64,000 nt of DNA from assembly GCA_900771975.1 (NCBI GenBank), contig CAAGPV010000013.1, positions 1-64,000 on the forward strand, read 5' to 3'. The notes beneath the pieces were generated by a model. It was not told where the DNA came from, did no database searches, and worked only from the letters and a program-made list of their open reading frames with translations. Below are positions 35,913-44,507 of the stretch, piece after piece. Numbering within the stretch: position 1 is the stretch's first letter; every line of letters begins with the position of its first letter. This DNA is from an uncultured Prevotella sp. (GTDB lineage: Bacteria; Bacteroidota; Bacteroidia; Bacteroidales; Bacteroidaceae). The translations under genes and the position numbers were made by a program.

Positions 35913-37688
35913 CTACTCGGAGGGGCGTTCAATATATGCAATAATGTCTCCCTTACCAACTTTAGCACCCTGTTTAACGTTGATTTCCACCAATTTACCG
36001 CCAAGAGCTGCTGGTACGGTTACAAATTCGCCCCAAGGAGCCTGTATATAGCAGAACGCATCCCCTTCTTCATACTCCTTACCGATGTATGGTTCAACAG
36101 CCGGAACAGCTTCGGCATCACCCTGGAACTCCCAGAACAATTGTCCCTTAACCGGTGAAACGATAGCGTCTGCCTTGGCATGCTTGAATGCTGCAGCCTG
36201 TTCTGGGCTAACTTGAGCGCCAAGACGAGCATCTTTAGCTTTCTGAAGGTCTGCCAGGAAGTTCTTTTTGGCCTGTCCGCTCTTGTAGTTGCGGTATTGC
36301 TCCGGATGCATGGCAAGCTCAAAGAGCTCTTCATCGTCCTGTCCATATTCCCATCCATTCTCGTCCATCTCTTTACGGAAGTCATCCAAAGAGTCTTTAA
36401 GTAATGTATGAGGATCTACATCTGTAAATTCACGACCTTGCTTCTTGGCTAATGCAACAAGTTCTTCATCAATCTTACCCGGCACTTTACCACTCTTTCC
36501 AAGAATCATACCCCACATATTATCATCCATCATCACGAAACGGCCTTTGCCTTGTTCCATGGTGAGCAGGTTCATAAGGGCAATGTTCTTTGTATATTGG
36601 CTGAAAGGAGTTACCAATGGTGGGTATCCCACGCGTGGCCATACGTAAGCAACTTCGTCAAAGAGCTTTACCAACATATCGTCCATTGACAGTTCGGGCT
36701 CGCCTTTCTTCTTTCGAAGGTTGTTAATGGTTTGGCGTATACCGCCCAAATCGGCCATCATACTTCCCATCATTCCGCCAGGGAGACCACAACCAAGCAA
36801 CAATGAGCTCATAACCTTATTTTGAGGATTGATGAAATAGCCCAACCAATCGTCTATGAACTCCTGTGTCAGGGCACGAGCTTTCATATATGCGTTCATG
36901 TTTACCTCAGGAACATCAAAGCCTTCGTGCTTCAACATACTCTGAACCGAAATAATGTCTGGATGAACCTTACCCCATGACAATGGTTCAATAGCCGTAT
37001 CAATAATATCTGCGCCATTGTTGCAAACCTCCAATATGCTTGCCATGCTAAGACCTGGGCCTGAATGACCGTGATATTCGATGATGATGTCAGGATGCTT
37101 TTCCTTTATCATCTTGGTCAATTGTCCGAGGAAAGCAGGTTGACCGATACCAGCCATATCCTTCAGACAAATCTCTTCTGCTCCAGCTTCTATTTCCTTG
37201 TCTGCAATTTCACAATAATAATCAAGCGTGTGTACAGGGGATGTTGTGATGCAAAGCGTTCCCTGAGGGGTCATACCGGCTTCTTTAGCCCACTTGATAG
37301 AAGGGATGATATTCCGAACATCATTCAATCCGTCAAAGATACGGGTGATATCAGTTCCCTGGGCATGCTTCACCTTATACATCAAACGGCGGACATCGTC
37401 AGGAACTGGATACATGCGCAATGCATTCAAGCCTCTATCAAGCATGTGAGTCTTGATTCCGGCTTCGTTCAAAGGCTTGCAGAAGGCACGAACGGCTTCG
37501 TTTGGATTTTCTCCTGCCAAAAGGTTCACTTGTTCAAATGCACCGCCATTGGTTTCGACACGACTGAAACAACCCATTTCGATAAAGACGGGGGCAATGC
37601 GTTCCAATTGATCCTTTCGTGGCTGAAACTTGCCTGAACTTTGCCACATATCCCGATAAACGAGACTGAACTGAATTTTCTTCTTCAT
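35913..37688 (-). CDS. Oxaloacetate decarboxylase/pyruvate carboxylase carboxyltransferase subunit, degenerate biotinyl domain
   Basis: 591 residues from ATG 37688; the upstream extension to 37790 runs through the promoter. The TIM-barrel carboxyltransferase has the start FSLVYRDMWQSS (catalytic Arg-Asp at 12-13), DGLNDVRN, the metal Lys region CLKDMAG and the metal motif EYHGHSGPG. A conserved carboxylase domain follows. The last 80 residues align with a biotinyl domain (VSPVKGQLFWEF to VGKGDIIAYIE), but the expected AMKM is replaced by QAPWGEF, so there is no biotin attachment lysine. It probably works with a separate biotin carrier. A -7 element TAATTTTG is at 37719-37726. Confidence 0.88.
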   Translation of the reverse strand: MKKKIQFSLVYRDMWQSSGKFQPRKDQLERIAPVFIEMGCFSRVETNGGAFEQVNLLAGENPNEAVRAFCKPLNEAGIKTHMLDRGLNALRMYPVPDDVRRLMYKVKHAQGTDITRIFDGLNDVRNIIPSIKWAKEAGMTPQGTLCITTSPVHTLDYYCEIADKEIEAGAEEICLKDMAGIGQPAFLGQLTKMIKEKHPDIIIEYHGHSGPGLSMASILEVCNNGADIIDTAIEPLSWGKVHPDIISVQSMLKHEGFDVPEVNMNAYMKARALTQEFIDDWLGYFINPQNKVMSSLLLGCGLPGGMMGSMMADLGGIRQTINNLRKKKGEPELSMDDMLVKLFDEVAYVWPRVGYPPLVTPFSQYTKNIALMNLLTMEQGKGRFVMMDDNMWGMILGKSGKVPGKIDEELVALAKKQGREFTDVDPHTLLKDSLDDFRKEMDENGWEYGQDDEELFELAMHPEQYRNYKSGQAKKNFLADLQKAKDARLGAQVSPEQAAAFKHAKADAIVSPVKGQLFWEFQGDAEAVPAVEPYIGKEYEEGDAFCYIQAPWGEFVTVPAALGGKLVEINVKQGAKVGKGDIIAYIERPSE

Positions 37689-37718
37689 ATATATAGTATT
37701 CTTATCTTTTCCGAGGTG

Positions 37719-37726
37719 CAAAATTA
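37719..37726 (-). promoter_or_regulatory. -7 element of the carboxyltransferase gene
   Basis: TAATTTTG on the minus strand, 30 bp upstream of the ATG. No clear -33 was found. Confidence 0.55.
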
Positions 37727-37844
37727 GACAAAAAAATTCGAATATGTACTTGGCAATAGTTTTTTTTACAATTATTGAATGTTTTTCCAATAACCTGTAA
37801 GAAATTTATCGTAAAGGTTCAATCTATGGTTCAAAAAAAGTCAG

Positions 37845-37852
37845 TATCTTTG
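37845..37852 (+). promoter_or_regulatory. -7 element of the 37873 lipoprotein gene
   Basis: TATCTTTG, 20 bp before the ATG. The -33 is not clear. Confidence 0.55.
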
Positions 37853-37872
37853 TAGTCAAATATCAATACATC

Positions 37873-38688
37873 ATGAAATCCTTTTACACCTTATTTATAT
37901 TAGGAGTTGTTATGGCCGTTTTCGGATGCACCGACCGAGTTTCTGAAGGCGACATGAGTGCCATAGACAAGAGTCAGAACGCTCCAGGAGACAGCACCGT
38001 ATACGGTTTGGTTTGCGACGGCACCTCCGACTCTACATTGGTATTTCTTCCCAATGCCGGAGGAGACCCCATCACATACAACATCATTAAGGCCACTCAG
38101 AAGAAACTGGTATTCGGTACGCCGGAAATAGGCGATTGGATAGGAATTCTTGTCAACCCAAAGAAGAAGAATGAAGCAATACTCGTCGTTGATCTTGATC
38201 AACTGAAAGGCACCTGGACCTATCAGGTAATGCCGGAGCTTAAAGAAAGTGCCACTAAGACAAAAGAACAAATAGAGGCAGAACTGACCGACTCAATGCG
38301 GGCTATCCTGTTTGTTCCACGGGAATATGGCTTCACCTTAAAGCGCCATGGACAGGCTTCCACAGTGGGACACATATTTAAAGGAAACTCATTAACCGAT
38401 GAAAGCCTTGTTGAATATCCCCCTGTTAGAAACTATACAGGATGGCACGTATTCAACGGGAAGCTCATTCTTGTTCGTGACACAATGGACATGAACATGA
38501 AACGCATACCTGCCGACAAGGTACAACAAGACACAGCGCTCTTTGTCTATATGAAAACAGACTCCTTAGCCCTGATGGGCAAAAACAAGATTACAGGATT
38601 TCACAGGCGCGCCAATGCCCACATTGCCAACGAGCGTGCTCAAAAGGCTGCACAAAAAGAGGCTACCGCCGACACCATCAAGGAATGA
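37873..38688 (+). CDS. Hypothetical lipoprotein
   Basis: 271 residues. Lipobox VFGC gives Cys19. The first half (about 40-130) is beta-rich (TVYGLVCDGTSDSTLVFLP, then IGDWIGILVNPKKK). A second beta segment begins LKGTWTYQV. The tail is an Ala/Lys/Glu-rich helix. No family was recognised; a lipocalin-like envelope protein is possible. It has its own -7 element and converges with queF, with 22 bp between the stops. Confidence 0.72.
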   Translation: MKSFYTLFILGVVMAVFGCTDRVSEGDMSAIDKSQNAPGDSTVYGLVCDGTSDSTLVFLPNAGGDPITYNIIKATQKKLVFGTPEIGDWIGILVNPKKKNEAILVVDLDQLKGTWTYQVMPELKESATKTKEQIEAELTDSMRAILFVPREYGFTLKRHGQASTVGHIFKGNSLTDESLVEYPPVRNYTGWHVFNGKLILVRDTMDMNMKRIPADKVQQDTALFVYMKTDSLALMGKNKITGFHRRANAHIANERAQKAAQKEATADTIKE

Positions 38689-38710
38689 CGTAGCCTCTTG
38701 AAATGCATAT

Positions 38711-39178
38711 TCACTTCATGTTGTGATTAAGGAAACGGTACTCGGCCAACTGCTCATACTTTGTTCCGGGTTGTCCGTAATTGGCATAGGGATAGATGCT
38801 TATACCTCCACGAGGGGTAAAGATACCTATCACCTCTATATATTTGGGAGCCATTAAGTTGATAAGGTCTTTCATGATGATATTTACACAATCCTCATGA
38901 AAGTCTCCGTGGTTACGAAAACTAAACAAATAGAGTTTTAGGCTTTTGCTTTCCACCATCTTTTCTGCCGGTATATAACTTATTCTAATCTCGGCAAAGT
39001 CAGGTTGTCCAGTAATGGGACAAAGCGAAGTAAACTCTGGACAGTTGAATTGCACCCAATAGTCGTTGCCTTGATGCTTGTTTACAAAAGTCTCAAGCAC
39101 CTCCGGTGCATAGTCCATGCTATACTTTGTTTTTTGTCCGAGAGCCTTAAGGCCTTCTTCTTTCCTTGTATCTTCCAT
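38711..39178 (-). CDS. queF: NADPH-dependent 7-cyano-7-deazaguanine (preQ0) reductase
   Basis: 155 residues from ATG 39178, 2 bp after the yhhQ stop; an earlier in-frame ATG would overlap yhhQ. It reduces preQ0 to preQ1 in queuosine synthesis. The active-site Cys is in FTSLCPITGQPDFAEI, with the conserved Asp following. The QueF segment ESKSLKLYLFSFRNHGDFHEDC holds the substrate Glu and His. The short unimodular type is present. It is co-transcribed with yhhQ under a preQ1 riboswitch. Confidence 0.96.
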   Translation of the reverse strand: MEDTRKEEGLKALGQKTKYSMDYAPEVLETFVNKHQGNDYWVQFNCPEFTSLCPITGQPDFAEIRISYIPAEKMVESKSLKLYLFSFRNHGDFHEDCVNIIMKDLINLMAPKYIEVIGIFTPRGGISIYPYANYGQPGTKYEQLAEYRFLNHNMK

Positions 39179-39180
39179 GA

Positions 39181-39873
39181 TTATCCCAAACTGAAAATTT
39201 TCCAAATATTATAGTTTATTCCATTGTCATAGGCATCTTCGCCTTCATGTTTTTTGAGTAATTTCACAACATTAATGGTAATAGGCAAAGCCACCACTTC
39301 GTATCCTGTTTTCAAGATAACCTGCCAAAACATCAACTTGGGTATCTCTTCAAACGGAATAACGCCCCAAAAAGCAAGTGGAAAAAAGATAAGTGAATCT
39401 ATTCCCTCTCCTGCAACAGTACTGAGTATGGCCCTTGCAGAAAAACGACGCCCACCATCACGAATTTTCATCTTGCTCATGACATAGGCATTTGCAAAAC
39501 TTCCAAGAATGAAAGCGATGAAAGAAGCTGTAACAACTCGAGGGGCAAAACCGAAAATTGCATGAAATCCGGCATCATTATTCCAATAGGGGGCACCCGG
39601 AATCCAATCACACAATGCTCCTAAGCCGACAAAGAAGAAGTTCATGGCAAAACCCACCCATATCAACAAGCGGGCCTTGCGATAGCCCCACACCTCACAT
39701 ACACAGTCGTTGATAATGTAACTGATGGGGAAAACTATCAAGCCACCTGTCAAACTGATTGAACATACTTGAATTTGCTTTGTTTCTAAGACGTTTGCCG
39801 CTATCAGGCAAACGCAAAAGAGTATGCTGAAAAGCATAAACAACACACTCACAGTGTTACGTTTTGTTTCCAT
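39181..39873 (-). CDS. yhhQ: Queuosine precursor transporter (YhhQ/QPTR family)
   Basis: 230 residues with six hydrophobic helices. The family signatures SYIINDCVCEVWGYRKARLLIW (about 50-70) and AGEGIDSLIFFPLAF are present. The family imports queuine precursors such as preQ0 and preQ1 across the inner membrane. The ATG is two bases after the preQ1-I riboswitch tail, and queF follows 2 bp after the stop, so uptake and reduction of the precursor are regulated together. Confidence 0.93.
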   Translation of the reverse strand: METKRNTVSVLFMLFSILFCVCLIAANVLETKQIQVCSISLTGGLIVFPISYIINDCVCEVWGYRKARLLIWVGFAMNFFFVGLGALCDWIPGAPYWNNDAGFHAIFGFAPRVVTASFIAFILGSFANAYVMSKMKIRDGGRRFSARAILSTVAGEGIDSLIFFPLAFWGVIPFEEIPKLMFWQVILKTGYEVVALPITINVVKLLKKHEGEDAYDNGINYNIWKIFSLG

Positions 39874-39875
39874 AT

Positions 39876-39911
39876 CTTGTTTTGTTAGAGGGGGTTGAGC
39901 AAGTACCCCTA
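39876..39911 (-). promoter_or_regulatory. preQ1-I riboswitch controlling yhhQ-queF
   Basis: On the minus strand, P1 is AGGGG with CCCCU, enclosing a loop that contains CUUG. The A-rich tail UAACAAAACAAG is nearly identical to that of the Thermoanaerobacter tengcongensis aptamer. The terminal CAAG (39876-39879) pairs with the loop CUUG (39900-39903) to make the P2 pseudoknot, and an extra C before CCCCU is the expected preQ1-binding base. The tail ends 2 nt from the yhhQ AUG, so control is probably translational. Confidence 0.88.
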
Positions 39912-39925
39912 TCGTTAAAGCGGTG

Positions 39926-39956
39926 CAAAGGTACGCTATTTAAGCAAATAAACAAA
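39926..39956 (-). promoter_or_regulatory. Promoter of yhhQ-queF
   Basis: On the minus strand, TTTG (39953-39956), a 19-bp spacer and TACCTTTG (39926-39933), just upstream of the riboswitch. Confidence 0.75.
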
Positions 39957-40019
39957 ACTTCCGGCAAGAATTTTTCCTTTCATACATTATCTACGCTTTT
40001 CCTAATAAAAATTAATTTT

Positions 40020-40052
40020 TTTGTATCTTATCAACTAATATAAGTATTTTTG
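40020..40052 (+). promoter_or_regulatory. Promoter of the thioredoxin-like lipoprotein gene
   Basis: TTTG (40020-40023), a 21-bp spacer and TATTTTTG (40045-40052). The leader is only about 15 nt. Confidence 0.7.
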
Positions 40053-40073
40053 CAAACTAAAAAAATACTGTTT

Positions 40074-40919
40074 ATGAAAAAAGCATTATTAACTTTTGTC
40101 TTATTAGCCCATATATTCTGTTCATGTGCCCAAGGACACAAAGACATAAAGGTGTACAACGACCAGATGGATAAACTTGTTTCTGAACTCGAGCAACTCT
40201 CTCAAGAATATCAAAGCATTTATGTTGCTGCCCAAAATAATATCACCGAGCAGCAGAAGACACGATTAGAAACAATTGAACACACTGGCGATTCTATCAT
40301 GCAACAAGAAGTTGCGCTTACAATGAAAGTTGCCAACGAGTTTAAAGACACCAAATATCCCGCCGAATTCATTGCCAAGACTTACGAAGACATGAGCTAT
40401 GAACAACTCTCCGAGGTGTGCAACCCTAAAAGCGAATACTATAATGAGCCATCAATGGAAAAACCCAAAAAGTTGCTTGAAGGTTTAAAGCTTCGCGCCC
40501 CTGGTAATATGTTCAAGGAATTAAGCATGAACGATCTCAATGGGAAGAAGGTAAAACTCAGTGAGTTTGTAGGAAAAGGAAATTATGTATTAGTTGACTT
40601 TTGGGCAAGTTGGTGTGGACCCTGCAGGGCCGAGATGCCTAACGTTGTTGAAAGCTACAACCTATATCATTCAAAAGGGTATGAAATAGTGGGAGTATCG
40701 TTCGACAAAAAGAAAGAATCGTGGGCTGCAGCTGTTGAAAAACTTAGAATGACGTGGCCACAGATGTCAGATCTTAAAGGTTGGGATTGTGCAGCACACA
40801 CTGTTTATGGCATAAACTCGATACCTTCCAATATCCTTCTTGACCCTACAGGGAAAATCATTGCCATTGACTTAAGAGGTCAGACATTATTGGACAAATT
40901 GGCAACCATTTTCCAATAA
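40074..40919 (+). CDS. TlpA-like thioredoxin lipoprotein
   Basis: 281 residues from ATG 40074; the earlier in-frame ATG at 40050 lies within the -7 element and would be untranscribed. Lipobox-like IFCSC (Cys18) precedes a helical, Gln/Glu-rich region (about 30-125, possible coiled coil). The thioredoxin domain (about 145-281) has the redox motif WASWCGPCRAEMP and a cis-Pro in SIPSNILLDP. It probably reduces or oxidises disulfides in the periplasm. It is monocistronic, followed by repeat copy 3 and a terminator. Confidence 0.87.
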   Translation: MKKALLTFVLLAHIFCSCAQGHKDIKVYNDQMDKLVSELEQLSQEYQSIYVAAQNNITEQQKTRLETIEHTGDSIMQQEVALTMKVANEFKDTKYPAEFIAKTYEDMSYEQLSEVCNPKSEYYNEPSMEKPKKLLEGLKLRAPGNMFKELSMNDLNGKKVKLSEFVGKGNYVLVDFWASWCGPCRAEMPNVVESYNLYHSKGYEIVGVSFDKKKESWAAAVEKLRMTWPQMSDLKGWDCAAHTVYGINSIPSNILLDPTGKIIAIDLRGQTLLDKLATIFQ

Positions 40920-40930
40920 CCTACGTTTTA

Positions 40931-41000
40931 CACGCCAATAAGGCCGGTTTTACGAGCTAAAACACAGGGTTTTGGAGCCTAAGAAGGCCGGTTTTACAAA
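40931..41000 (+). repeat. Interspersed palindromic repeat, copy 3
   Basis: Contains AAGGCCGGTTTTAC twice (about 40940-40953 and 40984-40997) around GAGCTAAAACACAGGGTTTTGG (about 40954-40975). The first CCCTGTG arm present in copies 1 and 2 is missing. Similarity to copies 1 and 2 continues to about 41035. Confidence 0.85.
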
Positions 41001-41044
41001 CCAATTCGTATGATTTTGAAAATCAGCCACTTACAATACAACAC

Positions 41045-41085
41045 AAAAATCCCTTGGATCTAATTAAATCCAAGGGATTTTTTCT
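41045..41085. terminator. Bidirectional terminator between tlpA-like and hsp20
   Basis: AAAAATCCCTTGGAT (41045-41059) pairs with ATCCAAGGGATTTTT (41068-41082), with A and T runs outside. Confidence 0.88.
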
Positions 41086-41133
41086 AACAATTAACCTAAT
41101 TCAATAACCCAAATAATACCTATTATTATTTTA

Positions 41134-41541
41134 TTACCCTATCGAGATTTGACGAGCAACTTTTGATTGCTGAACTTGAACTTTCGGTAACAAAATCGTC
41201 AAAACGCCATCGGCAACATGCGCTTCAATCTTTTCCTTATCTACATCATCAGGCAAAATAAGCGTTTGTTCATATTTTGTGTAGGAGAATTCTCTGCGCA
41301 AATAATGTGTTTTTTCGACTTCATCCTTACGATGGTTATCCATCTTTATCGTTAAATCGCCCTCATTGTTGATGTTAACATCAAAATCCTCCTTACGTAA
41401 TCCAGGTGCAGCAAGTTCAACAGTATAAGCTTTTTCAGACTCCAAAACATTAATAGCAGGTGCTGTTGCATTTGTTCTTTGCATTCTGTTTGTATCAAAG
41501 AAGTCATTGAAAACTTCCGGTAACCAATTGTCTCTATACAT
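41134..41541 (-). CDS. Small heat shock protein (Hsp20/alpha-crystallin)
   Basis: 135 residues. The alpha-crystallin domain spans about 30-125, with AYTVELAAPGLRKEDFDVNI, the LTIKMDNHRK strand and ADGVLTILLPKV. The C-terminal IxI-type motif is QISI. It is an ATP-independent holdase in the cytoplasm. A good ribosome site (AGGAGA) precedes the ATG. Two direct repeats of GACAAATTG occur 80-110 bp upstream and may be regulatory. Confidence 0.93.
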   Translation of the reverse strand: MYRDNWLPEVFNDFFDTNRMQRTNATAPAINVLESEKAYTVELAAPGLRKEDFDVNINNEGDLTIKMDNHRKDEVEKTHYLRREFSYTKYEQTLILPDDVDKEKIEAHVADGVLTILLPKVQVQQSKVARQISIG

Positions 41542-42058
41542 GATTAAATCTCCTATATTTATTTTTTAAATTTCAACTTATCACTTGTAAGAATACAATC
41601 TATGTACCAAAACCACATAACCGACAAATTGACACCATTGATAGACAAATTGTCAGCTCCTTAATATCCAGCCAAAAAGCATCAAAGGAAAGATAAAAGA
41701 AAAGACTTGATAAAACTCGTTAGGAAACAGAAGGAAGGAGATTAAAGGCTATAAAGCGCAACAAACAAAAGGCGATAAGCCTATTTTAACATGCGAAAAT
41801 TAAGCATTCGCAAGTAATTGTGGGGATGATGGTGTCTTTATTTACTCATTTTCATGTTCAAATACACATTATCACGAAGCGAAACAAAGTTATTATTGCA
41901 TTTAAACAGTTTTTCGCAAACAGTTCACACACTATGCCAGAAACCGTTACTCTCAATTTGCGCCAGTATCTTCACACTTATTTTAAACACGCAAACAAAA
42001 AGGCGATGTACGTCATTGCACATCGCCTTTTTGGATTTTTTTGATAACTAAATTGCTC
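41542..42058. other. 517-bp gap upstream of hsp20
   Basis: It holds direct repeats GACAAATTGAC (41623-41633) and GACAAATTGTC (41644-41654), a minus-strand -7-like TAACTTTG (41885-41892) and the DUF5606 terminator (41996-42033). No convincing ORF or tRNA was found in between. Confidence 0.6.
41996..42033. terminator. Terminator downstream of DUF5606
   Basis: CAAAAAGGCGATGT (41996-42009) pairs with ACATCGCCTTTTTG (42020-42033). T-rich on both strands. Confidence 0.85.
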
Positions 42059-42508
42059 TTATTCGCTTTTTTCAGTTTCATCTACAACTTCTTGCGCTTC
42101 ATTTTCGTCAGAAGCTACCTCAAAATCGGTCTCACCTGCTTTCACCAAAATGTTATACCACTGAAGCAATTTCTTGATATCGCTATTGTGAACACGGTCG
42201 CGGTCGAAATTTGGAAGAACCTCTGCAAAATAAGCTTGCAATTCCTTGGCAGAAGCTTTGCGCCAGTTTAGAGAGCATTCCTTGCCGTCTTCCTTTTCCT
42301 TCACCTTAGTAAGGACCTCTCCTAAAGGGATATCTTCACTATCGGTATACATAGCAATATCCCCCAATGACGTAACCCTGTCGCTTGCAAACGCCGGTAA
42401 ACGCTTATGGGTATCATCTAAAGCCTCTACTATAAGGTTTGCCTTACCACGACTAACCAACTTGTATAATCCCGGTTTTCCGGCAATTGATAAAATAGTC
42501 TGTAACAT
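42059..42508 (-). CDS. DUF5606 domain protein
   Basis: 149 residues. The N-terminal half, starting MLQTILSIAGKPGLYKLVSRGKANLIVEALD, is an SH3-like beta barrel typical of DUF5606. A helical segment (NWRKASAKELQAYFAEVLPNFD) follows, then an acidic Glu-rich tail. The function is unknown; in Bacteroidetes it commonly sits next to coaE, as here (54-bp gap). It ends at a strong terminator, so it closes the nusB-yajC-ybbR-coaE operon. Confidence 0.88.
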   Translation of the reverse strand: MLQTILSIAGKPGLYKLVSRGKANLIVEALDDTHKRLPAFASDRVTSLGDIAMYTDSEDIPLGEVLTKVKEKEDGKECSLNWRKASAKELQAYFAEVLPNFDRDRVHNSDIKKLLQWYNILVKAGETDFEVASDENEAQEVVDETEKSE

Positions 42509-42561
42509 ACTGAATTCTTCTTTATATTTATTAATGTGTTATTTCGCCTTAATCCTATTTA

Positions 42562-43125
42562 TTATATACGCAAATTTGAAAGTACGGTCTCTATCTGTTC
42601 ATCTACATCTGCAATACCGTCATTAACGATAATATAGTCAGAGAGTCGACAAACTTCTTCTTGCGGCATTTGCCTGTCTATCCATTCCAAAGCTTGTGCA
42701 CGCGTTATTCCATCGCGTTTCATCACCCTTTGCATCCTTATGTTTTTCGGAGCAGCCACACACAATACCTTGTCCATATCCACGCGCAAGTCAAAACGGC
42801 TTTCAAAGTAAATGGCACTTTCCAACCATTCATAACCCGATTGCAGGAAATCTGCCGCCACAAAAGGATGAACAACCTCGTTTATAGCTTGTTTGTGGGC
42901 TTCGTCAGCAAGCAGAAAACCGGCAAGCACTCCTTTTTGCAGTATACCTTCTTTAAAAACAGACGTTCCCACAAGCGACGAAAGTTGACTTTGCAGAGCT
43001 GGAGAGGTCCGCATCAGTCTCTTTGCAGCTGCATCACAATCGTAGACGTGTATTCCTTTAAGTTCCAACCTTTGGCAAATGTATGACTTTCCACTACCTA
43101 TGCCACCTGTTATTGCCACCTTCAT
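42562..43125 (-). CDS. coaE: Dephospho-CoA kinase
   Basis: 187 residues. The last step of coenzyme A synthesis. The P-loop GGIGSGKS is at residues 7-14, the conserved DCDAAAKRLM is near 30, and the lid/CoA region includes RDGITRAQALEWIDRQMP. It is 10 bp downstream of the YbbR gene and co-directional with DUF5606. Confidence 0.94.
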   Translation of the reverse strand: MKVAITGGIGSGKSYICQRLELKGIHVYDCDAAAKRLMRTSPALQSQLSSLVGTSVFKEGILQKGVLAGFLLADEAHKQAINEVVHPFVAADFLQSGYEWLESAIYFESRFDLRVDMDKVLCVAAPKNIRMQRVMKRDGITRAQALEWIDRQMPQEEVCRLSDYIIVNDGIADVDEQIETVLSNLRI

Positions 43126-43135
43126 ATCGTCCTTC

Positions 43136-44143
43136 CTAACGTTGTTCTATCACATAATCCATCAGTTCTATCTCTGGACGAGCATTACGAACGCCGGTAG
43201 GAGTCGAACTAACATACACTCTACACTTATCGGCCTGTTTGCTTTCGAGTTCCTTATAGTTGACAACCACCTTAAACCCCTTTGGCAAAAGGTCCTTGGT
43301 AATTGGATCTTTTGGCAACGTTTTCAGCCTACTTGCTCCCACCACGAACCTAACATTCACCTTTGAGGGAAACACGCGCAAGACTTTATCCTCTGGCATA
43401 TTGACCGCTTCTATTGGAACGGACACCACTTCTTCCGTCAAAATGTCCGAATAAAGTTGCATCGCCACAGTGGCCGGTACGAATTTTGCACCTTTTATCT
43501 TTTTCAAAGAAACCTTTTTGACGGTTCCCTGGCGAAAATCTCGTATGTGCTGATAGGTTGTATAGGCCACCGTAATGCTATCCAACAGCTTTTGGGAAGC
43601 ATATACCATTACACTGTCCGGTTTGAATTGCACATGAGAAAGATAATAGTTATGGGCCGGTGTCACGGTTCCCAGCATCTTTACTGGAACCCGTTTGTGT
43701 AAACCATAATTATAATAGAACTCTATCTGGTCTGTTTTGAACGAAGTAACCTTTGATGAATTGTACAACTGTTGCCCTATACGCTTTTGCAAATCGGATG
43801 CAGCCACCACCCCATGTCCTTTTCCATCGTTGTAAGACTTAAAGTCTATGGTAATGGGATGTAGCTTGTGTCCATACAAGTAAGCGGCTATCATATATCC
43901 TTTGTCCCTTATTGTGAAGCGAATGGTATCATCCGGTTCATTTGTTATGACCACATCACGAGGAATATTTGCAAGCTTCACCTCCACCGTAAAGTCATGT
44001 TCAAAGGTCTCGTTAAGCGTCATTAACAGCCAAAAGCCACTGCTCAAAACAAGAAAGAACAAAAAAACCAGAAACTCCTTGTTGATTGTGTTGAGCAAGA
44101 AGTTCCTGATCGCACGAAAAATGCGCAACAGTTTGACCCTCAT
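43136..44143 (-). CDS. YbbR/CdaR-like membrane-anchored protein
   Basis: 335 residues. One N-terminal membrane helix (about 24-43) is followed by beta-rich YbbR-like repeats. In Firmicutes, CdaR regulates the diadenylate cyclase CdaA, but no cyclase gene is adjacent here, so that role is unsupported. It lies between coaE (10 bp) and yajC (7 bp), in the standard Bacteroidetes order. Confidence 0.82.
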   Translation of the reverse strand: MRVKLLRIFRAIRNFLLNTINKEFLVFLFFLVLSSGFWLLMTLNETFEHDFTVEVKLANIPRDVVITNEPDDTIRFTIRDKGYMIAAYLYGHKLHPITIDFKSYNDGKGHGVVAASDLQKRIGQQLYNSSKVTSFKTDQIEFYYNYGLHKRVPVKMLGTVTPAHNYYLSHVQFKPDSVMVYASQKLLDSITVAYTTYQHIRDFRQGTVKKVSLKKIKGAKFVPATVAMQLYSDILTEEVVSVPIEAVNMPEDKVLRVFPSKVNVRFVVGASRLKTLPKDPITKDLLPKGFKVVVNYKELESKQADKCRVYVSSTPTGVRNARPEIELMDYVIEQR

Positions 44144-44150
44144 TCAGTCG

Positions 44151-44486
44151 TTACTTTGCTTGGGAATTTTGCATTTGAGAATCTTGTGCGCCTCTAAAGA
44201 CGTAACTCTTGTCCACGGTAATAACTACACCTTTAGCTATTTCAATTTCTATTTTTCCTGTTGCGAGATCTATACGCTTTACTGTTCCATAAATACCGCC
44301 GCCTGTTACGACCGTTGCTCCTGCTTCCAAAGAGTTTTGAAAAGCACGTATTTCCTTCTGCTTTTTTTGTTGAGGACGAATCATAAAAAGCCACATGATG
44401 ACAAATATAGCCACCATCATTAAAAGCATAGGCCATGCACTGCCTTGTTGTGCTGCTTGTGCTGACAATAAAATTGTTGTATTCAT
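44151..44486 (-). CDS. yajC: Preprotein translocase subunit YajC
   Basis: 111 residues. One membrane helix (about 18-37, ending MWLFMIRPQQKKQKE) and the YajC signature LEAGATVVTGGGIYGTVKRID. It is a small partner of SecDF at the inner membrane. It lies 21 bp from nusB and 7 bp from the YbbR gene. Confidence 0.94.
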   Translation of the reverse strand: MNTTILLSAQAAQQGSAWPMLLMMVAIFVIMWLFMIRPQQKKQKEIRAFQNSLEAGATVVTGGGIYGTVKRIDLATGKIEIEIAKGVVITVDKSYVFRGAQDSQMQNSQAK

Positions 44487-44507
44487 TTTCTGTTTTTATT
44501 GATATTG

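Noticed and set aside
41820..42051. Plus-strand ORFs of 64-74 codons upstream of the DUF5606 terminator
   Set aside because: Two overlapping frames compete, neither has a ribosome site, and the end runs through the terminator stem.
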